Assembly (NCBI RefSeq): GCF_036182465.1 | Contig: NZ_CP108081.1 | Location: 5,022,001 to 5,086,000, forward strand | Origin: Streptomyces sp. NBC_00258 | GTDB lineage: Bacteria > Actinomycetota > Actinomycetes > Streptomycetales > Streptomycetaceae | Direction of reading: 5' to 3' | DNA length: 64,000 nt | Shown here: piece by piece, positions 1 through 8,863 of the stretch | Layout: every line of letters starts with the position of its first letter | How positions within the stretch are numbered: position 1 is the first letter of the stretch | The notes under the pieces: model-generated | The model's database searches: none | What the model saw: the letters and a program-made list of their open reading frames with translations, nothing else | What the model was told of the DNA's origin: nothing | Program-made: the position numbers and the translations under genes

Positions 1-14
1 GGGAGACGCTTCAT
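1..14 (-). CDS. start of the next Tad-cluster gene (partial)
   Basis: On the minus strand an ATG at 14-12 overlaps the TGA of the upstream ATPase/TadE gene (ATGA arrangement), and four codons (MKRL) follow before the window ends. Four-base overlaps of this kind are usual for coupled genes in Tad pilus operons, where a second TadE-like pseudopilin often follows. Only the start is visible, so the product is inferred from position alone. Confidence 0.35.
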
Positions 15-1630
15 TCGTCGTCCCCTTCCAGCGCGGCCCCCGCCTCTGCGTCGACCGTCCAGTTCACGTCGAAGCCCGGGAAGAACAGGGGTACTTGGGC
101 GGTGACCGTGGCTTTCATGACCGGCCCGTCGGGGGCACAGCCGATCGCGGTGTCGTCCCAGGCGCCCGGTAGGTTCTCGCTGCCCGCGTCCTGACAGGCA
201 CCGCCGTACGCCCCCGGCGTCACCGCGTTCGCCGCCGTCGCGGCCCTCGCCGCCTCGTCCGCCGCGTTCCCCGCGAGGGAGTACGTGTAGCCGTACAGCA
301 CGCACTGCCACAGGATCGTCATCACGACCAGCAGGATGGGGAACATCCCGGCGAATTCGAGGGTGACCGCTCCTCGGTCGCCGCCCTTGCGGCGCAGGGC
401 CAGCGCCCCCCGGTCCGACGAGGCCTTACGACGCCGGCCGCCGCCACCGCCCTCCTGCTTGACCACCAGGTCCAGCTCGCCCGCCAGGGCCCACAGCGCC
501 TGCTTGACCGTGGAGCGGGCGTCCAGGTCCTGCATGCGGCCGGCGTCCACCACCGACTGGAGCTCCTTGAAGGCGGCGGGCACGGTGGAGCGGGCGACCT
601 TCGTGCCGGTGACGCGTTCGACGAGGGACGGCTGTATCTCCGTACCGCGGGAGAAGCGGTTGACGACGGTCAGGGTCTCCTCGGCCTTGCGGATCTGGAG
701 GCGGTCCCACATGCGGACCATGCGTTTGGCGGCGCGGACGGCGACCACGTCGGGGGTCACCAACAGCAGGGCCTGGTCGGCCAGTTCGACGGCCGCCGCG
801 TTCGCGGCGTTCAGCTGGGCGCCGCAGTCGACGACGACGACCTCGTAGCGGGAGCGCAGGGCGGCGAGGACCTGGCGGGCCACCCGGTCGGTGATCTCCT
901 CGCCGCGTTCGCCCTCGGCGGGGGCGAGGAGGAGGCCGAGTCCGGTGTCGTGGGTGTAGACGGCGTCCTGGAGCACGCGCGGGTTGATGTCGCTGATCCC
1001 GGCGAGGTCGGCGATGGAGCGGCGGAACTGCACGTCGAGGTACGAGGCCACGTCCCCCGACTGGAGGTCCAGGTCGAGCAGGGCCACGGAGCGGCCCGAC
1101 GCCTGGGCGGCCAGGGCGAGCTGGACCGCGGCGACGGTCGCGCCGACGCCGCCCTTCGCCCCGGTCACTGTGACGACCCGGCCGCCCGGTCCCGCGTACA
1201 ACTCGGGTGTGCCGCTGCCGAGATGGCGTCGCATGCCCATGGACCAGGCGGCGGCCGCGTGGACGCGTTCGGCGAGGGCGTCGTAGCCGAGGGGCAGGCC
1301 GATGATGCCGCGGGCGCCGGAGTCCATGGCGGCTGTGAGCACGTTGGTGCTGGTGTCGGCGGTGATGAGGACGACGCCGACGGCCGGGAAGCTCAGCACC
1401 AGGTCGCGGATGACGTCGAGCGCCGGGACCGGGCCGATCCGCTCGTGGACGAGGACGACCTCGGGCAGTTCGTCGAGGGACTCGGCGGCGAGGCGGGCCA
1501 GGGTGTCCAGCAGGGCCGTGGTGTCCGCGACGGGCGGCGCGGGTTCGGCGTCGGCGAGCTGGCTCAGCAGCGTGGTAAGCGCGCGGGCCGAGTCGATGTC
1601 GCCGACGGCGGGGAGGATGCGGATGGTCAT
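11..1630 (-). CDS. CpaE-like Tad pilus ATPase with C-terminal TadE segment
   Basis: This 539-residue protein begins with a CheY-like receiver-type region (about residues 1-130). A MinD/CpaE-type ATPase follows, with a deviant Walker A motif (TGAKGGVGAT, near residue 150) and a DLDLQSG strand; such ATPases help position Tad/Flp pilus machinery at the membrane. The last 130 residues are different: an Arg-rich linker, then GAVTLEFAGMFPILLVV, the TadE pseudopilin signature and membrane helix. There is no stop and no ATG or GTG between the two parts, so as read they form one polypeptide. CpaE and TadE are normally separate. The ATG at 1630 has GAGGGA seven bases upstream. CpaB lies 77 bp upstream and the next gene overlaps the stop, so this is one operon. 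A small sequencing error could also produce the fusion. Confidence 0.8.
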   Translation of the reverse strand: MTIRILPAVGDIDSARALTTLLSQLADAEPAPPVADTTALLDTLARLAAESLDELPEVVLVHERIGPVPALDVIRDLVLSFPAVGVVLITADTSTNVLTAAMDSGARGIIGLPLGYDALAERVHAAAAWSMGMRRHLGSGTPELYAGPGGRVVTVTGAKGGVGATVAAVQLALAAQASGRSVALLDLDLQSGDVASYLDVQFRRSIADLAGISDINPRVLQDAVYTHDTGLGLLLAPAEGERGEEITDRVARQVLAALRSRYEVVVVDCGAQLNAANAAAVELADQALLLVTPDVVAVRAAKRMVRMWDRLQIRKAEETLTVVNRFSRGTEIQPSLVERVTGTKVARSTVPAAFKELQSVVDAGRMQDLDARSTVKQALWALAGELDLVVKQEGGGGGRRRKASSDRGALALRRKGGDRGAVTLEFAGMFPILLVVMTILWQCVLYGYTYSLAGNAADEAARAATAANAVTPGAYGGACQDAGSENLPGAWDDTAIGCAPDGPVMKATVTAQVPLFFPGFDVNWTVDAEAGAALEGDDE

Positions 1631-1707
1631 CGGCCGGTCCCTCGGCCTCGGCCTGGCACGCCGTTCCCTCGGCCTGGCCACGTGGGGGCTGAGCGCATCA
1701 CGGCCTC

Positions 1708-2421
1708 CTACTTGTCCTCGTCGAGGGTGTACGTGCGGTCGCCGGGGGCGACGGTCGGGTCGGTGCCGCCCGCGACCAGGGCGAGGCGGACGTGTTCGGC
1801 GAACGACTCGGCGTACGCGACGCGTTGGGCGTCGGCGGTGTCGAGGGCGAAGGTGATCGGGACCGCCTCGTTCGCGGTGCGACGGCGGTCGTTGCTGGAC
1901 TGGCCCGGGTCCAGGGCGGTCAGCTTGCCGACGTCGATGACGCGGGCGTTCTCGACGATGACCTTCGACTGGTCCTTGCCGTTGTCGGTCTCGTCCTTGA
2001 ACGTGGCGTAGATGTTGACCCGCGAGCCCGGGTTGATCTTGCCCGCCACACCGGTCGCCGCGTCGATCATGATCGCGATCTCCTGCTGGCCGGCCTCCAG
2101 CTCGGGCCGGTCCACGATCATGTCCCTCTGGAGCAGCGAGCCCTTCTCCAGCCGGGTGACCGCGATCTTGCCGCGGATCTGGGAGAGGTCGGTGACGGCG
2201 GTGGACGACAGCCACCGCTCGGGCATGGAGACCTTCTCGAACTGGTCGGACGACAGCTCCCGGTAGGGCGCGACGTCGTCCTTCAGTCGGTACGCCGCGA
2301 CCTCGGGGCCGACCTTCGAGTTCACGTCGCGGATCACCGAGAGCACTCCGGCGAAGGCGCCCAGGGCGCACAGGGCCGAGAGGACCAGCAGGATGACGCC
2401 GCGGCGCTGGCGTGAATTCAT
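1708..2421 (-). CDS. cpaB: Flp pilus assembly protein CpaB (SAF domain)
   Basis: A 237-residue membrane-anchored protein with a single N-terminal helix (about residues 8-27, GVILLVLSALCALGAFAGVL). A SAF-type region follows, with the ISRV-like stretch KINPGSRVNIYATF typical of CpaB/RcpC proteins. CpaB acts at the outer face of the membrane in Tad pilus assembly. It is the first recognisable Tad gene of the minus-strand run and sits 77 bp upstream of the CpaE-like gene. The Tad motor TadA and the TadB/C platform are not in the window and would lie beyond its left edge. Confidence 0.85.
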   Translation of the reverse strand: MNSRQRRGVILLVLSALCALGAFAGVLSVIRDVNSKVGPEVAAYRLKDDVAPYRELSSDQFEKVSMPERWLSSTAVTDLSQIRGKIAVTRLEKGSLLQRDMIVDRPELEAGQQEIAIMIDAATGVAGKINPGSRVNIYATFKDETDNGKDQSKVIVENARVIDVGKLTALDPGQSSNDRRRTANEAVPITFALDTADAQRVAYAESFAEHVRLALVAGGTDPTVAPGDRTYTLDEDK

Positions 2422-2553
2422 GACGCGGACAACCTCGATCGGGGGGCGGGGACAGCGGGGTCGAGCGGTCGTGCCTGGTAATTCGTTCTACGTGCTCGTT
2501 CAACGTGCCTGTTGTGCACCGTTATTCAGGTGTACGTACATGACTTACGTGGT

Positions 2554-3471
2554 TCACGAAGCCCCTCGGGGCAGGGCACGTACCGAAGAAGCTGCCCGCA
2601 CCGTGGCCCTCGGAAGCTCCTGGGGCGGTGGCAAAGGCGCCGCACAGAATCCGCAGCGGTCGCCGATGAGCTCGAGGCCGCACCAGTGACACTCCTCGCG
2701 CCGCACGGACGAGACGAGTTGGTACAGCACGGACACGTCGTAGAGCCCGGTGGCGAACTCGGCGACCTTGCCCGTGCCCCACCAGCGCGTGGACTCCGCG
2801 GGCAGGGGCACGGTCGTGACGCCCTGGACGCGCCAGGCGGGCGCGAGCGTCCCGGTGAGCCACTCGGCGGGCAGCTGTCCGGGCGCGACGAGCATCCGTG
2901 TCCCGAACTCGGGCCCGGTGAGCTCCTCGTGGCCGACGCGGACCAGTTGCGGCCGAGGATTGGCCAGTACGGCGAACTGGGCGCCCGGTACCCATGACTT
3001 GGCGTGCGACTTCAGGGTCACGGGGATGCGGTCCAGCTTGGCGACCGAGCCGAGCAGGGCGCCCGCGTAGATGTAGTGGGCGAGCAGCCGCGCGGAGGAC
3101 GCGAGCACGCCGGGGCTGAAGTCGCAGACGGAGAGCTGCCGCAACTGCTGGGCGAGCAGGGCGAGTCCGAGCGGCGGAAGGTCCAGGCCGAGCAGCGCGA
3201 TGCGGTCGCTCTCCAGGACGGAGCGCACGGCGTGCAGCCGCCGGGTGATGTCACCCGGTGTGGAGGCCGGGTACAGCGCGATCACATATCCGTGCTGTTC
3301 GATGAGCGCGTGCATCCCGGTGAGGGAGCTTTCGAGGCTTTCGAGTGGCTGGACAGCGGCGGGCGGGGTCTGCCGGTCGTGCGGTGGGAGCACCAGATCG
3401 GAACTGGTGACGGCTATCGCGGTCGGCACGCTGCACACCACCCCGTTCACTGCGGCGGGGTGGTCAACCAC
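2554..3471 (-). CDS. unknown protein with C-terminal zinc ribbon
   Basis: A 305-residue soluble protein of no family I recognise. The C-terminus has two CxxC pairs (CHWCG and, eleven residues on, CGFC), a likely zinc ribbon, followed by a Pro-rich tail. The body is Leu-rich and moderately conserved in appearance, with a WWGTGKV stretch. The GTG at 3471 is the longest start; internal starts around residue 50 are possible. It lies 132 bp upstream of cpaB on the same strand, so it may be expressed with the pilus genes, but that is positional inference only. Confidence 0.65.
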   Translation of the reverse strand: MVDHPAAVNGVVCSVPTAIAVTSSDLVLPPHDRQTPPAAVQPLESLESSLTGMHALIEQHGYVIALYPASTPGDITRRLHAVRSVLESDRIALLGLDLPPLGLALLAQQLRQLSVCDFSPGVLASSARLLAHYIYAGALLGSVAKLDRIPVTLKSHAKSWVPGAQFAVLANPRPQLVRVGHEELTGPEFGTRMLVAPGQLPAEWLTGTLAPAWRVQGVTTVPLPAESTRWWGTGKVAEFATGLYDVSVLYQLVSSVRREECHWCGLELIGDRCGFCAAPLPPPQELPRATVRAASSVRALPRGAS

Positions 3472-3789
3472 CGCCTCAGATCGCCCCTGATTCCACCATC
3501 AAACCTTCACGGAAGAACGCGAATTTGTCACTGTGGCGCCCTTCCGCAACTGCACCTTATCCACGGCATGGGCCGCTCAACACCGGATCAGCGAGATCAC
3601 CTCACACAAGGTGCGCGGGTGATCCACACAGAGTGAGGCGCATATGCCTCAACTCGACGGTACGGCAAGGGCGTTGACCTCCGTCAGAGGTCTTGACAAC
3701 CGGATTGGTCTGGACCACCTTGGTCCTCCAGCGGTGGCCACCGTAGTCGTCCCCCACTTTTGACTCCCACTCCCCCACCGGAGGCCCCA
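3472..3789. other. divergent intergenic region, pilus side/chitinase
   Basis: This 318-bp gap separates the minus-strand zinc-ribbon gene from the chitinase. It holds the chitinase promoter (TTGACA at 3693-3698), the DasR-like operator and the chitinase ribosome site GGAGG at 3780-3784. I see no gene in it. Confidence 0.6.
3704..3719 (+). promoter_or_regulatory. DasR-responsive element (dre-like) at chitinase promoter
   Basis: ATTGGTCTGGACCACC matches the Streptomyces dre consensus ACTGGTCTAGACCACT at 13 of 16 positions and lies just downstream of a TTGACA -35 hexamer (3693-3698), across the spacer and -10 region. DasR is the GlcNAc-responsive GntR regulator of chitin genes. The position fits steric repression, relieved by amino-sugar phosphates. 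Confidence 0.75.
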
Positions 3790-5496
3790 GTGGACCGCGT
3801 ACCAGGCATGCCCAGACGCAGACGGACCTGGGCGGCAGCCCTCGCCACCGCACTCGCCGCGTCCGTCCTCTCCCTTGCCGGAGCCGGCCAGGCTTCGGCC
3901 GCCGACGTCAACAACACCAAGAACGCCGGCTACGAGTCGGGGCTCTCCAACTGGACCTGCTCGGCGGGCAGCGGCGCCGCCGTCTCCTCCCCCGTGCACG
4001 GCGGTGCGTCCGCCCTGAAGGCCACGCCCGCCGGGCAGGACAACGCCAGGTGCAGCCAGACCGTGGCGGTGAAGCCCAACTCGACGTACACGCTGAGCGC
4101 GTGGGTGCAGGGCGGGTACGCGTACCTCGGGGCGAGCGGTACGGGGACGACGGACGTGTCGACCTGGACCCCGGACTCCTCATCCTGGAAGCAACTGACG
4201 ACGTCGTTCACGACGGGCTCGTCCACGACGTCCGTGACCGTCTACACGCACGGCTGGTACGGACAGGCGGCCTACTTCGCCGACGACGTGTCCGTGTTCG
4301 GGCCCGACGGGGGCGGAGGCGGCGACCCCGATCCGGTCGTCCCCTCGACGCCCGCCGGTCTGAACGTGGCGTCCACGAGCTCCTCCTCCGTCTCCCTCGC
4401 CTGGAACACGGTGTCGGGCGCGACCGGCTACAACGTCTACCGCGCCGGTACGAAGGTCCTCGCGGTGACCGGCACATCGGCGACGGTCACCGGCCTCGCC
4501 GCCTCCACCTCGTACTCCTTCCAGGTCACCGCGACGAACGCGGCCGGTGAGTCGGTGAAGTCGACGGCGGTCACCGGGACGACCAAGGCGGACTCGGGCG
4601 GCGGGACCGCGCTGCCCAAGCACGCGGTGACCGGCTACTGGCAGAACTTCAACAACGGCGCGGCCGTCCAGAAGATCTCCGACGTCCAGTCCCAGTACGA
4701 CATCATCGCGGTGGCCTTCGCCGACGCCACGGGCACTCCCGGCGCGGTGGCCTTCAACCTCGACTCGGCAGGCCTCGGCGGCTACACCGTCGACCAGTTC
4801 AAGGCGGACGTCCGGGCCAAGCAGGCCGCGGGCAAGAAGGTGATCATCTCGATCGGCGGCGAGCGCGGCACGGTCGCCGTGAACGACTCCGCCTCGGCGA
4901 CGAACTTCGCCAACTCCGTCTACACGCTGATGCAGACGTACGGCTTCGACGGCGTCGACATCGACCTGGAGAACGGCATCAACGCCACGTACATGACGCA
5001 GGCGCTGCGGTCCCTGTCCTCGAAGGCGGGCTCCTCGCTGATCATCACGATGGCTCCGCAGACGATCGACATGCAGTCGACGTCCAACGGCTACTTCCAG
5101 ACGGCCCTGAACGTCAAGGACATCCTCACGGTCGTCAACATGCAGTACTACAACAGCGGTTCGATGCTCGGCTGCGACGGCAAGGTGTACTCCCAGGGAT
5201 CGGTGGACTTCCTCACCGCCCTCGCCTGCATCCAGCTGGAGGGCGGCCTCGCCCCGTCCCAGGTGGGCCTCGGCCTGCCGGCCTCGACGAGGGGCGCGGG
5301 CAGCGGCTACGTCTCCCCCAGCATCGTCAACAACGCCCTCGACTGCCTCACCAGGGGCACCAACTGCGGCTCCTTCAAGCCCTCCAGGACCTACCCGGAC
5401 CTGCGCGGCGCGATGACCTGGTCGACGAACTGGGACGCGACGGCCGGCAACGCCTGGTCGAACGCGGTGGGACCGCACGTGCACGGGCTCCCGTAG
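3790..5496 (+). CDS. secreted GH18 chitinase with CBM and FnIII domains
   Basis: Hydrolyses chitin outside the cell. From the GTG at 3790 (GGAGG five bases upstream) it is 568 residues. A Tat/Sec-like signal peptide with an RRRR stretch is cleaved near residue 37 (ASA/AD). Next come a carbohydrate-binding beta-sandwich (about 38-155), a Gly/Asp linker, a fibronectin type III domain (about 172-257) and a GH18 catalytic barrel (about 275-565). The barrel carries the DGVDIDLE signature at 387-394 with Glu394 as catalytic acid, and SIGG earlier. The modular order CBM-FnIII-GH18 is the usual one for Streptomyces chitinases. A dre-like site lies in the promoter. A strong hairpin follows the stop. 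Confidence 0.93.
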   Translation: MDRVPGMPRRRRTWAAALATALAASVLSLAGAGQASAADVNNTKNAGYESGLSNWTCSAGSGAAVSSPVHGGASALKATPAGQDNARCSQTVAVKPNSTYTLSAWVQGGYAYLGASGTGTTDVSTWTPDSSSWKQLTTSFTTGSSTTSVTVYTHGWYGQAAYFADDVSVFGPDGGGGGDPDPVVPSTPAGLNVASTSSSSVSLAWNTVSGATGYNVYRAGTKVLAVTGTSATVTGLAASTSYSFQVTATNAAGESVKSTAVTGTTKADSGGGTALPKHAVTGYWQNFNNGAAVQKISDVQSQYDIIAVAFADATGTPGAVAFNLDSAGLGGYTVDQFKADVRAKQAAGKKVIISIGGERGTVAVNDSASATNFANSVYTLMQTYGFDGVDIDLENGINATYMTQALRSLSSKAGSSLIITMAPQTIDMQSTSNGYFQTALNVKDILTVVNMQYYNSGSMLGCDGKVYSQGSVDFLTALACIQLEGGLAPSQVGLGLPASTRGAGSGYVSPSIVNNALDCLTRGTNCGSFKPSRTYPDLRGAMTWSTNWDATAGNAWSNAVGPHVHGLP

Positions 5497-5517
5497 GGAC
5501 GGCTCGTCAACGGGCCG

Positions 5518-5544
5518 GCGCCGCCGCCGATCCGGCGGCGGCGC
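5518..5544. terminator. bidirectional terminator between chitinase and Nramp-like gene
   Basis: A perfect 12-bp GC stem (5518-5529 with 5533-5544) closed by a 3-nt loop lies between convergent genes and has no T-run, as is usual in Streptomyces. Confidence 0.7.
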
Positions 5545-5583
5545 TTCCGTGTGTCCGCGTGTCAGCCCGGATCACGGCCGCGG

Positions 5584-6963
5584 CTAGAAGAACTCCGACC
5601 ACGGCTGGTCCCAGATCTGCTTGACGCACAGGACGATGAAGAGCAGGCCCGCGATCGTCAGCATGGAGTTGCTCAGGATTCCGTTGCGCCATTCCGCGGG
5701 GGTGCGGGAGGAGTTGAGGAGCCAGACCAGGGTGAGGGCGAGGAAGGGGAGGAAGGCCGCGCCCAGGACTCCGTACAGGATGATCAGGCGGAAGGGCTCG
5801 CCCTGGAAGAGCAGGACGATGGGCGGGAAGGTCAGCCAGAGGAGGTAGGCGCGGAAGGGCCAGGAGCGCTCACGGGCGCCGGAGGCCACCTCGTCGACCG
5901 ACGTCGTCTTCCCGGCCGGGGTCTCCCCTTCGACGGTCGCGCGGTCGGCGCGGTCCTTGCGGTAGCGCTCCACGAAGTCCGCGAACATCAGGCTCACGCC
6001 GTGCCAGACGCCGATCAGGGATGTGAAGGACGTGGCGAAGAAGCCGATGAGGAAGAACTTGGCGGTCGCCGTGCCGTACTCGTCCTCCAGGATGTCGCCG
6101 AGCTGGATGAGGCCCTTGTCGCCGCTCGCGATGGCGACGTTGGAGGAGTGGAGGAGTTCCGCGCCGACGAAGAGCATCGAGATGACGAAGATGCCGGTGG
6201 TGATGTACGCGACGCGGTTGTCCAGGCGCATCACCTTCATCCAGCCGGTGTTCGTCCAGCCCTTCGCGTTGACCCAGTAGCCGTACGCGGCGAGCGTGAT
6301 CGTGCCGCCCACACCGCCGATCAGGCCGAGCGTGTTGAGGATCGAGTCCTTCTCGTCGGGGAGGACCGGGAGCAGGCCCGCGAAGGCGTCGCCGAGGTTC
6401 GGGGTGACGCGGATCGCCAGGTAGACCGTGACGACGAACATCACGCCGACCAGGACGGTCATGACCTTCTCGAAGACCTCGTACTTGTTGAACCAGACGA
6501 AGACCAGGCCGACCAGACCGGTCAGGACGGCCCACCATTCGAGGTCCATGACGTCCGGGAAGAGCGCCTGGAGCGGCAGGCCCGACGAGGACATGGCCGC
6601 GGCGCCGTAGACGAAGCCCCAGATCACGACGTACACGACGAAGAACCACGACGTCCAGCGGCCCAGGCTCGCCCAGCCGTCGAAGAGCGTGCGGCCGGTG
6701 GACAGATGCCAGCGGCCCGCCGCCTCGGCCAGCGAGATCTTGACGAGACAGCCGATGACGGCGGCCCAGAGGAGCGTGTAGCCGAAGTTCGAGCCCGCGA
6801 TGAGCGTGGCGACGAGGTCTCCGGCGCCGACGCCCGTCGCGGCCACCACGATGCCGGGGCCGATGTATTTCCAACTGGACTTGCGGGGACCGGGGAGGGA
6901 CTCCCCCGTCGCTCCCGTGGCCGTGCTTCCAGTGGTGTCCGCGTTCCCAGAGGTGTCAGCCAT
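5584..6963 (-). CDS. Nramp-family-like metal transporter
   Basis: A 459-residue protein with about eleven membrane helices and the overall layout of Nramp transporters: a polar N-tail, GPGIVVAATG at helix 1, and a cytoplasmic acidic loop near residues 310-345. The key metal-binding motif of helix 1, usually DPGN, is here GAGD (residues 46-49). The helix 6 MPH motif is replaced by an AAYGYW stretch. The fold assignment is good but manganese or iron transport should not be assumed. The ATG at 6963 gives the natural N-terminus; an upstream start would add 12 unlikely residues. The gene is monocistronic and converges on the chitinase. Confidence 0.75.
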   Translation of the reverse strand: MADTSGNADTTGSTATGATGESLPGPRKSSWKYIGPGIVVAATGVGAGDLVATLIAGSNFGYTLLWAAVIGCLVKISLAEAAGRWHLSTGRTLFDGWASLGRWTSWFFVVYVVIWGFVYGAAAMSSSGLPLQALFPDVMDLEWWAVLTGLVGLVFVWFNKYEVFEKVMTVLVGVMFVVTVYLAIRVTPNLGDAFAGLLPVLPDEKDSILNTLGLIGGVGGTITLAAYGYWVNAKGWTNTGWMKVMRLDNRVAYITTGIFVISMLFVGAELLHSSNVAIASGDKGLIQLGDILEDEYGTATAKFFLIGFFATSFTSLIGVWHGVSLMFADFVERYRKDRADRATVEGETPAGKTTSVDEVASGARERSWPFRAYLLWLTFPPIVLLFQGEPFRLIILYGVLGAAFLPFLALTLVWLLNSSRTPAEWRNGILSNSMLTIAGLLFIVLCVKQIWDQPWSEFF

Positions 6964-7154
6964 GCGGATCAAGAAAGCGTAAAGAGAACGGGCGCACAAG
7001 AGGGCGTGCGGCGATCACCACCCGATGTCCACAGGTGAGGAGCGTGCCGGGCGAGGAGAAGGCGTTCGGGCGGGCCCCGGCGGCAGGGCGCGCCACCGGG
7101 GCCCGGGCTGTGGTTCCGGAGGTGGACAACGGTTCGTCCGGAACTCGCGGGGCA

Positions 7155-7628
7155 CTACGGCTGTCGCCGACCACAGCCGTCGGACCCGCACGTGCCGAGC
7201 TCGAACCAGAGGGTCCGGCCCGGCCCGTCCTGGTGGCAGCCCCAGCGCCACGCGAGCGCATCCACCAGGAACATCCCGCAGCCGCCCACCGCGGTGCCCG
7301 CCCGGGACACCTCCGGAGGGCGGCGGCCTGCCTCGGAGACCTCGCAGCGCAGGACTCCGTGCGCGGCCGAGAGGGTGAGGCGGAGGCGACTCGCCGCGTG
7401 TATCAGGGCGTTGGTGACGAGTTCGCTGACGAGGAGCTCCGCCGTGTCGCTCTGTTCCGCGAGCCCCCAGACCTCCAGCTGCCGCCTGACCTCCGCGCGG
7501 GCCTCGGCCGCCGCGACAGGGCGGGGGTCGTACACGACGCTCAAGTGGCCTGCTCCCAATGGTGGTTGGGGGTACCAGCCGTACGCGGCGTCGGGATCCG
7601 GAGGATGTCCTCCGGAGAGTTCCAGCAT
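7155..7628 (-). CDS. anti-sigma-type ATP-binding protein (HATPase_c)
   Basis: A 157-residue protein carrying a GHKL ATPase domain of the RsbW/SpoIIAB class. The N-box is ELLVSELVTNALIHA (about residues 65-80) and a GGCGMFLVDALA stretch resembles the G1/G2 box. Such proteins bind anti-sigma antagonists or sigma factors and are abundant in Streptomyces. The ATG at 7628 is chosen because sequence upstream has no family-like character. The N-terminal 40 residues are variable. It lies 143 bp downstream of another ATP-binding regulator, so the two may be cotranscribed. The partner sigma factor cannot be named from the sequence. Confidence 0.78.
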   Translation of the reverse strand: MLELSGGHPPDPDAAYGWYPQPPLGAGHLSVVYDPRPVAAAEARAEVRRQLEVWGLAEQSDTAELLVSELVTNALIHAASRLRLTLSAAHGVLRCEVSEAGRRPPEVSRAGTAVGGCGMFLVDALAWRWGCHQDGPGRTLWFELGTCGSDGCGRRQP

Positions 7629-7771
7629 GCGTAAAGGTTCGGCTCCCCGTGGCTCGTGGACACGGGGAGTACTACCTGAATGCCTACCTGAAAACGTGCG
7701 TTCGCACCGGTTATTGGGCGTGCGGGTGCCTTCGCCGTACGGAGGTGTACGGGACCGGGTGTGCCGCGCTC

Positions 7772-8731
7772 CTACGCGTACTGGACACGGATCAGCGAGC
7801 CGTCGCCCGGCTCCGCGTCCCGGATGTCCACGTACGCGCAGACCTGGCGGGTGAACCACAGTCCCTGGCCGGGCTCCGGGCCCTCGGCGGGCGGCGGGAC
7901 GAAGCCGGCGAGCGGATCGGTGATCCGCTCGGGCACACGCAGCTCACAGACACAGGCGGGTGCCTCGCCCCACAGCAGGACCTCGGGGAGCGGGGGTGTG
8001 GGGAGCGGGGGTACGTACGGGGTCGCCGCCTCGGTGACCGCCGTCGCGAAGAGGTCGGCGTCCGCGGGGGCGAGTCCGCGCGCCCGGGCCCGTTCGCGCA
8101 GGGTGTCGCGGTCCGGTGCGGTGAGGCGCTCGGCGTCCGGTGGCGGCGGGGGCAGGGGGATCGAGTCCAACTCGTGGACCAGGCGGGCCGGTTGCTCGTA
8201 CACCGGCGTGCCGGGGTGCGCCCGGCGGGCGGCGTCGACGATGGCGGGGCCCGCGGTGCGGGTGTCGTACGCGCACAGGGCGGTCGTCGCGAACGGAGCG
8301 AAGAGGAGGTTGGCGAGCGACTCGTAGCGGATCCACTCGGTGGTCTCGCGTGCCGAGCGTCCGGCACGGCCGGCCCAGTGCGGCTCCATGAGGAGGTGGA
8401 CACGGCCGCCGGGTCCCGCGTTCGCGGCGAGGTAACCGGCGCTCTGTGCCACGGCGTTGGCCGCCGAGCCCGTGTACCACTCGGTGTGCGGCACGAAGGC
8501 GACGCCCTTGGCGTCCGTGCCCAGCGCGTCGCGCAGGAAATCCAGTCTGCCGGGGTCGGCGATGGCGACGGGCGGTGGTTCGTCCGGTGCGGCCAGGCCC
8601 TCCACGAGGAAGGGGAGCGCGGCCGCGACGAACGCGTCGTCGGAGCCGAAGACGGCCATACGGTGGTCGAACGCCCCTTGGGGCGGGGCTGGTTGAGCCG
8701 GTCGGGACGGCTCGGCCGATTCGGCAGTCAC
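7772..8731 (-). CDS. RsbA-like regulator: MEDS sensor plus ATP-binding domain
   Basis: A 319-residue protein. The N-terminal part (about 20-180: FGSDDAFVAAALPFLVEGLA, MEPHWAGR, EWIRYESLANLLF) matches the MEDS/DcmR-like sensory domain. The C-terminal third (about 200-319) is a divergent GHKL ATPase ending GQGLWFTRQVCAYVDI. This pairing is found in actinomycete anti-sigma regulators of the RsbA family. It is transcribed with the smaller anti-sigma-type gene downstream. A Pro-rich stretch (IPLPPPPPD) links the domains. Confidence 0.75.
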   Translation of the reverse strand: MTAESAEPSRPAQPAPPQGAFDHRMAVFGSDDAFVAAALPFLVEGLAAPDEPPPVAIADPGRLDFLRDALGTDAKGVAFVPHTEWYTGSAANAVAQSAGYLAANAGPGGRVHLLMEPHWAGRAGRSARETTEWIRYESLANLLFAPFATTALCAYDTRTAGPAIVDAARRAHPGTPVYEQPARLVHELDSIPLPPPPPDAERLTAPDRDTLRERARARGLAPADADLFATAVTEAATPYVPPLPTPPLPEVLLWGEAPACVCELRVPERITDPLAGFVPPPAEGPEPGQGLWFTRQVCAYVDIRDAEPGDGSLIRVQYA

Positions 8732-8863
8732 GAGGATTTCCCTTCTGTCGTATCCACCTGGTTGTGGCGGCGGGCTGCCTGGTTGAGCGGGCTGCCTGGC
8801 TGTCGGCGAGCCAACAGGCCGCGCATGGGGCGTTGTGGCACCTCGGCCCCCAGGACCGGGGGC

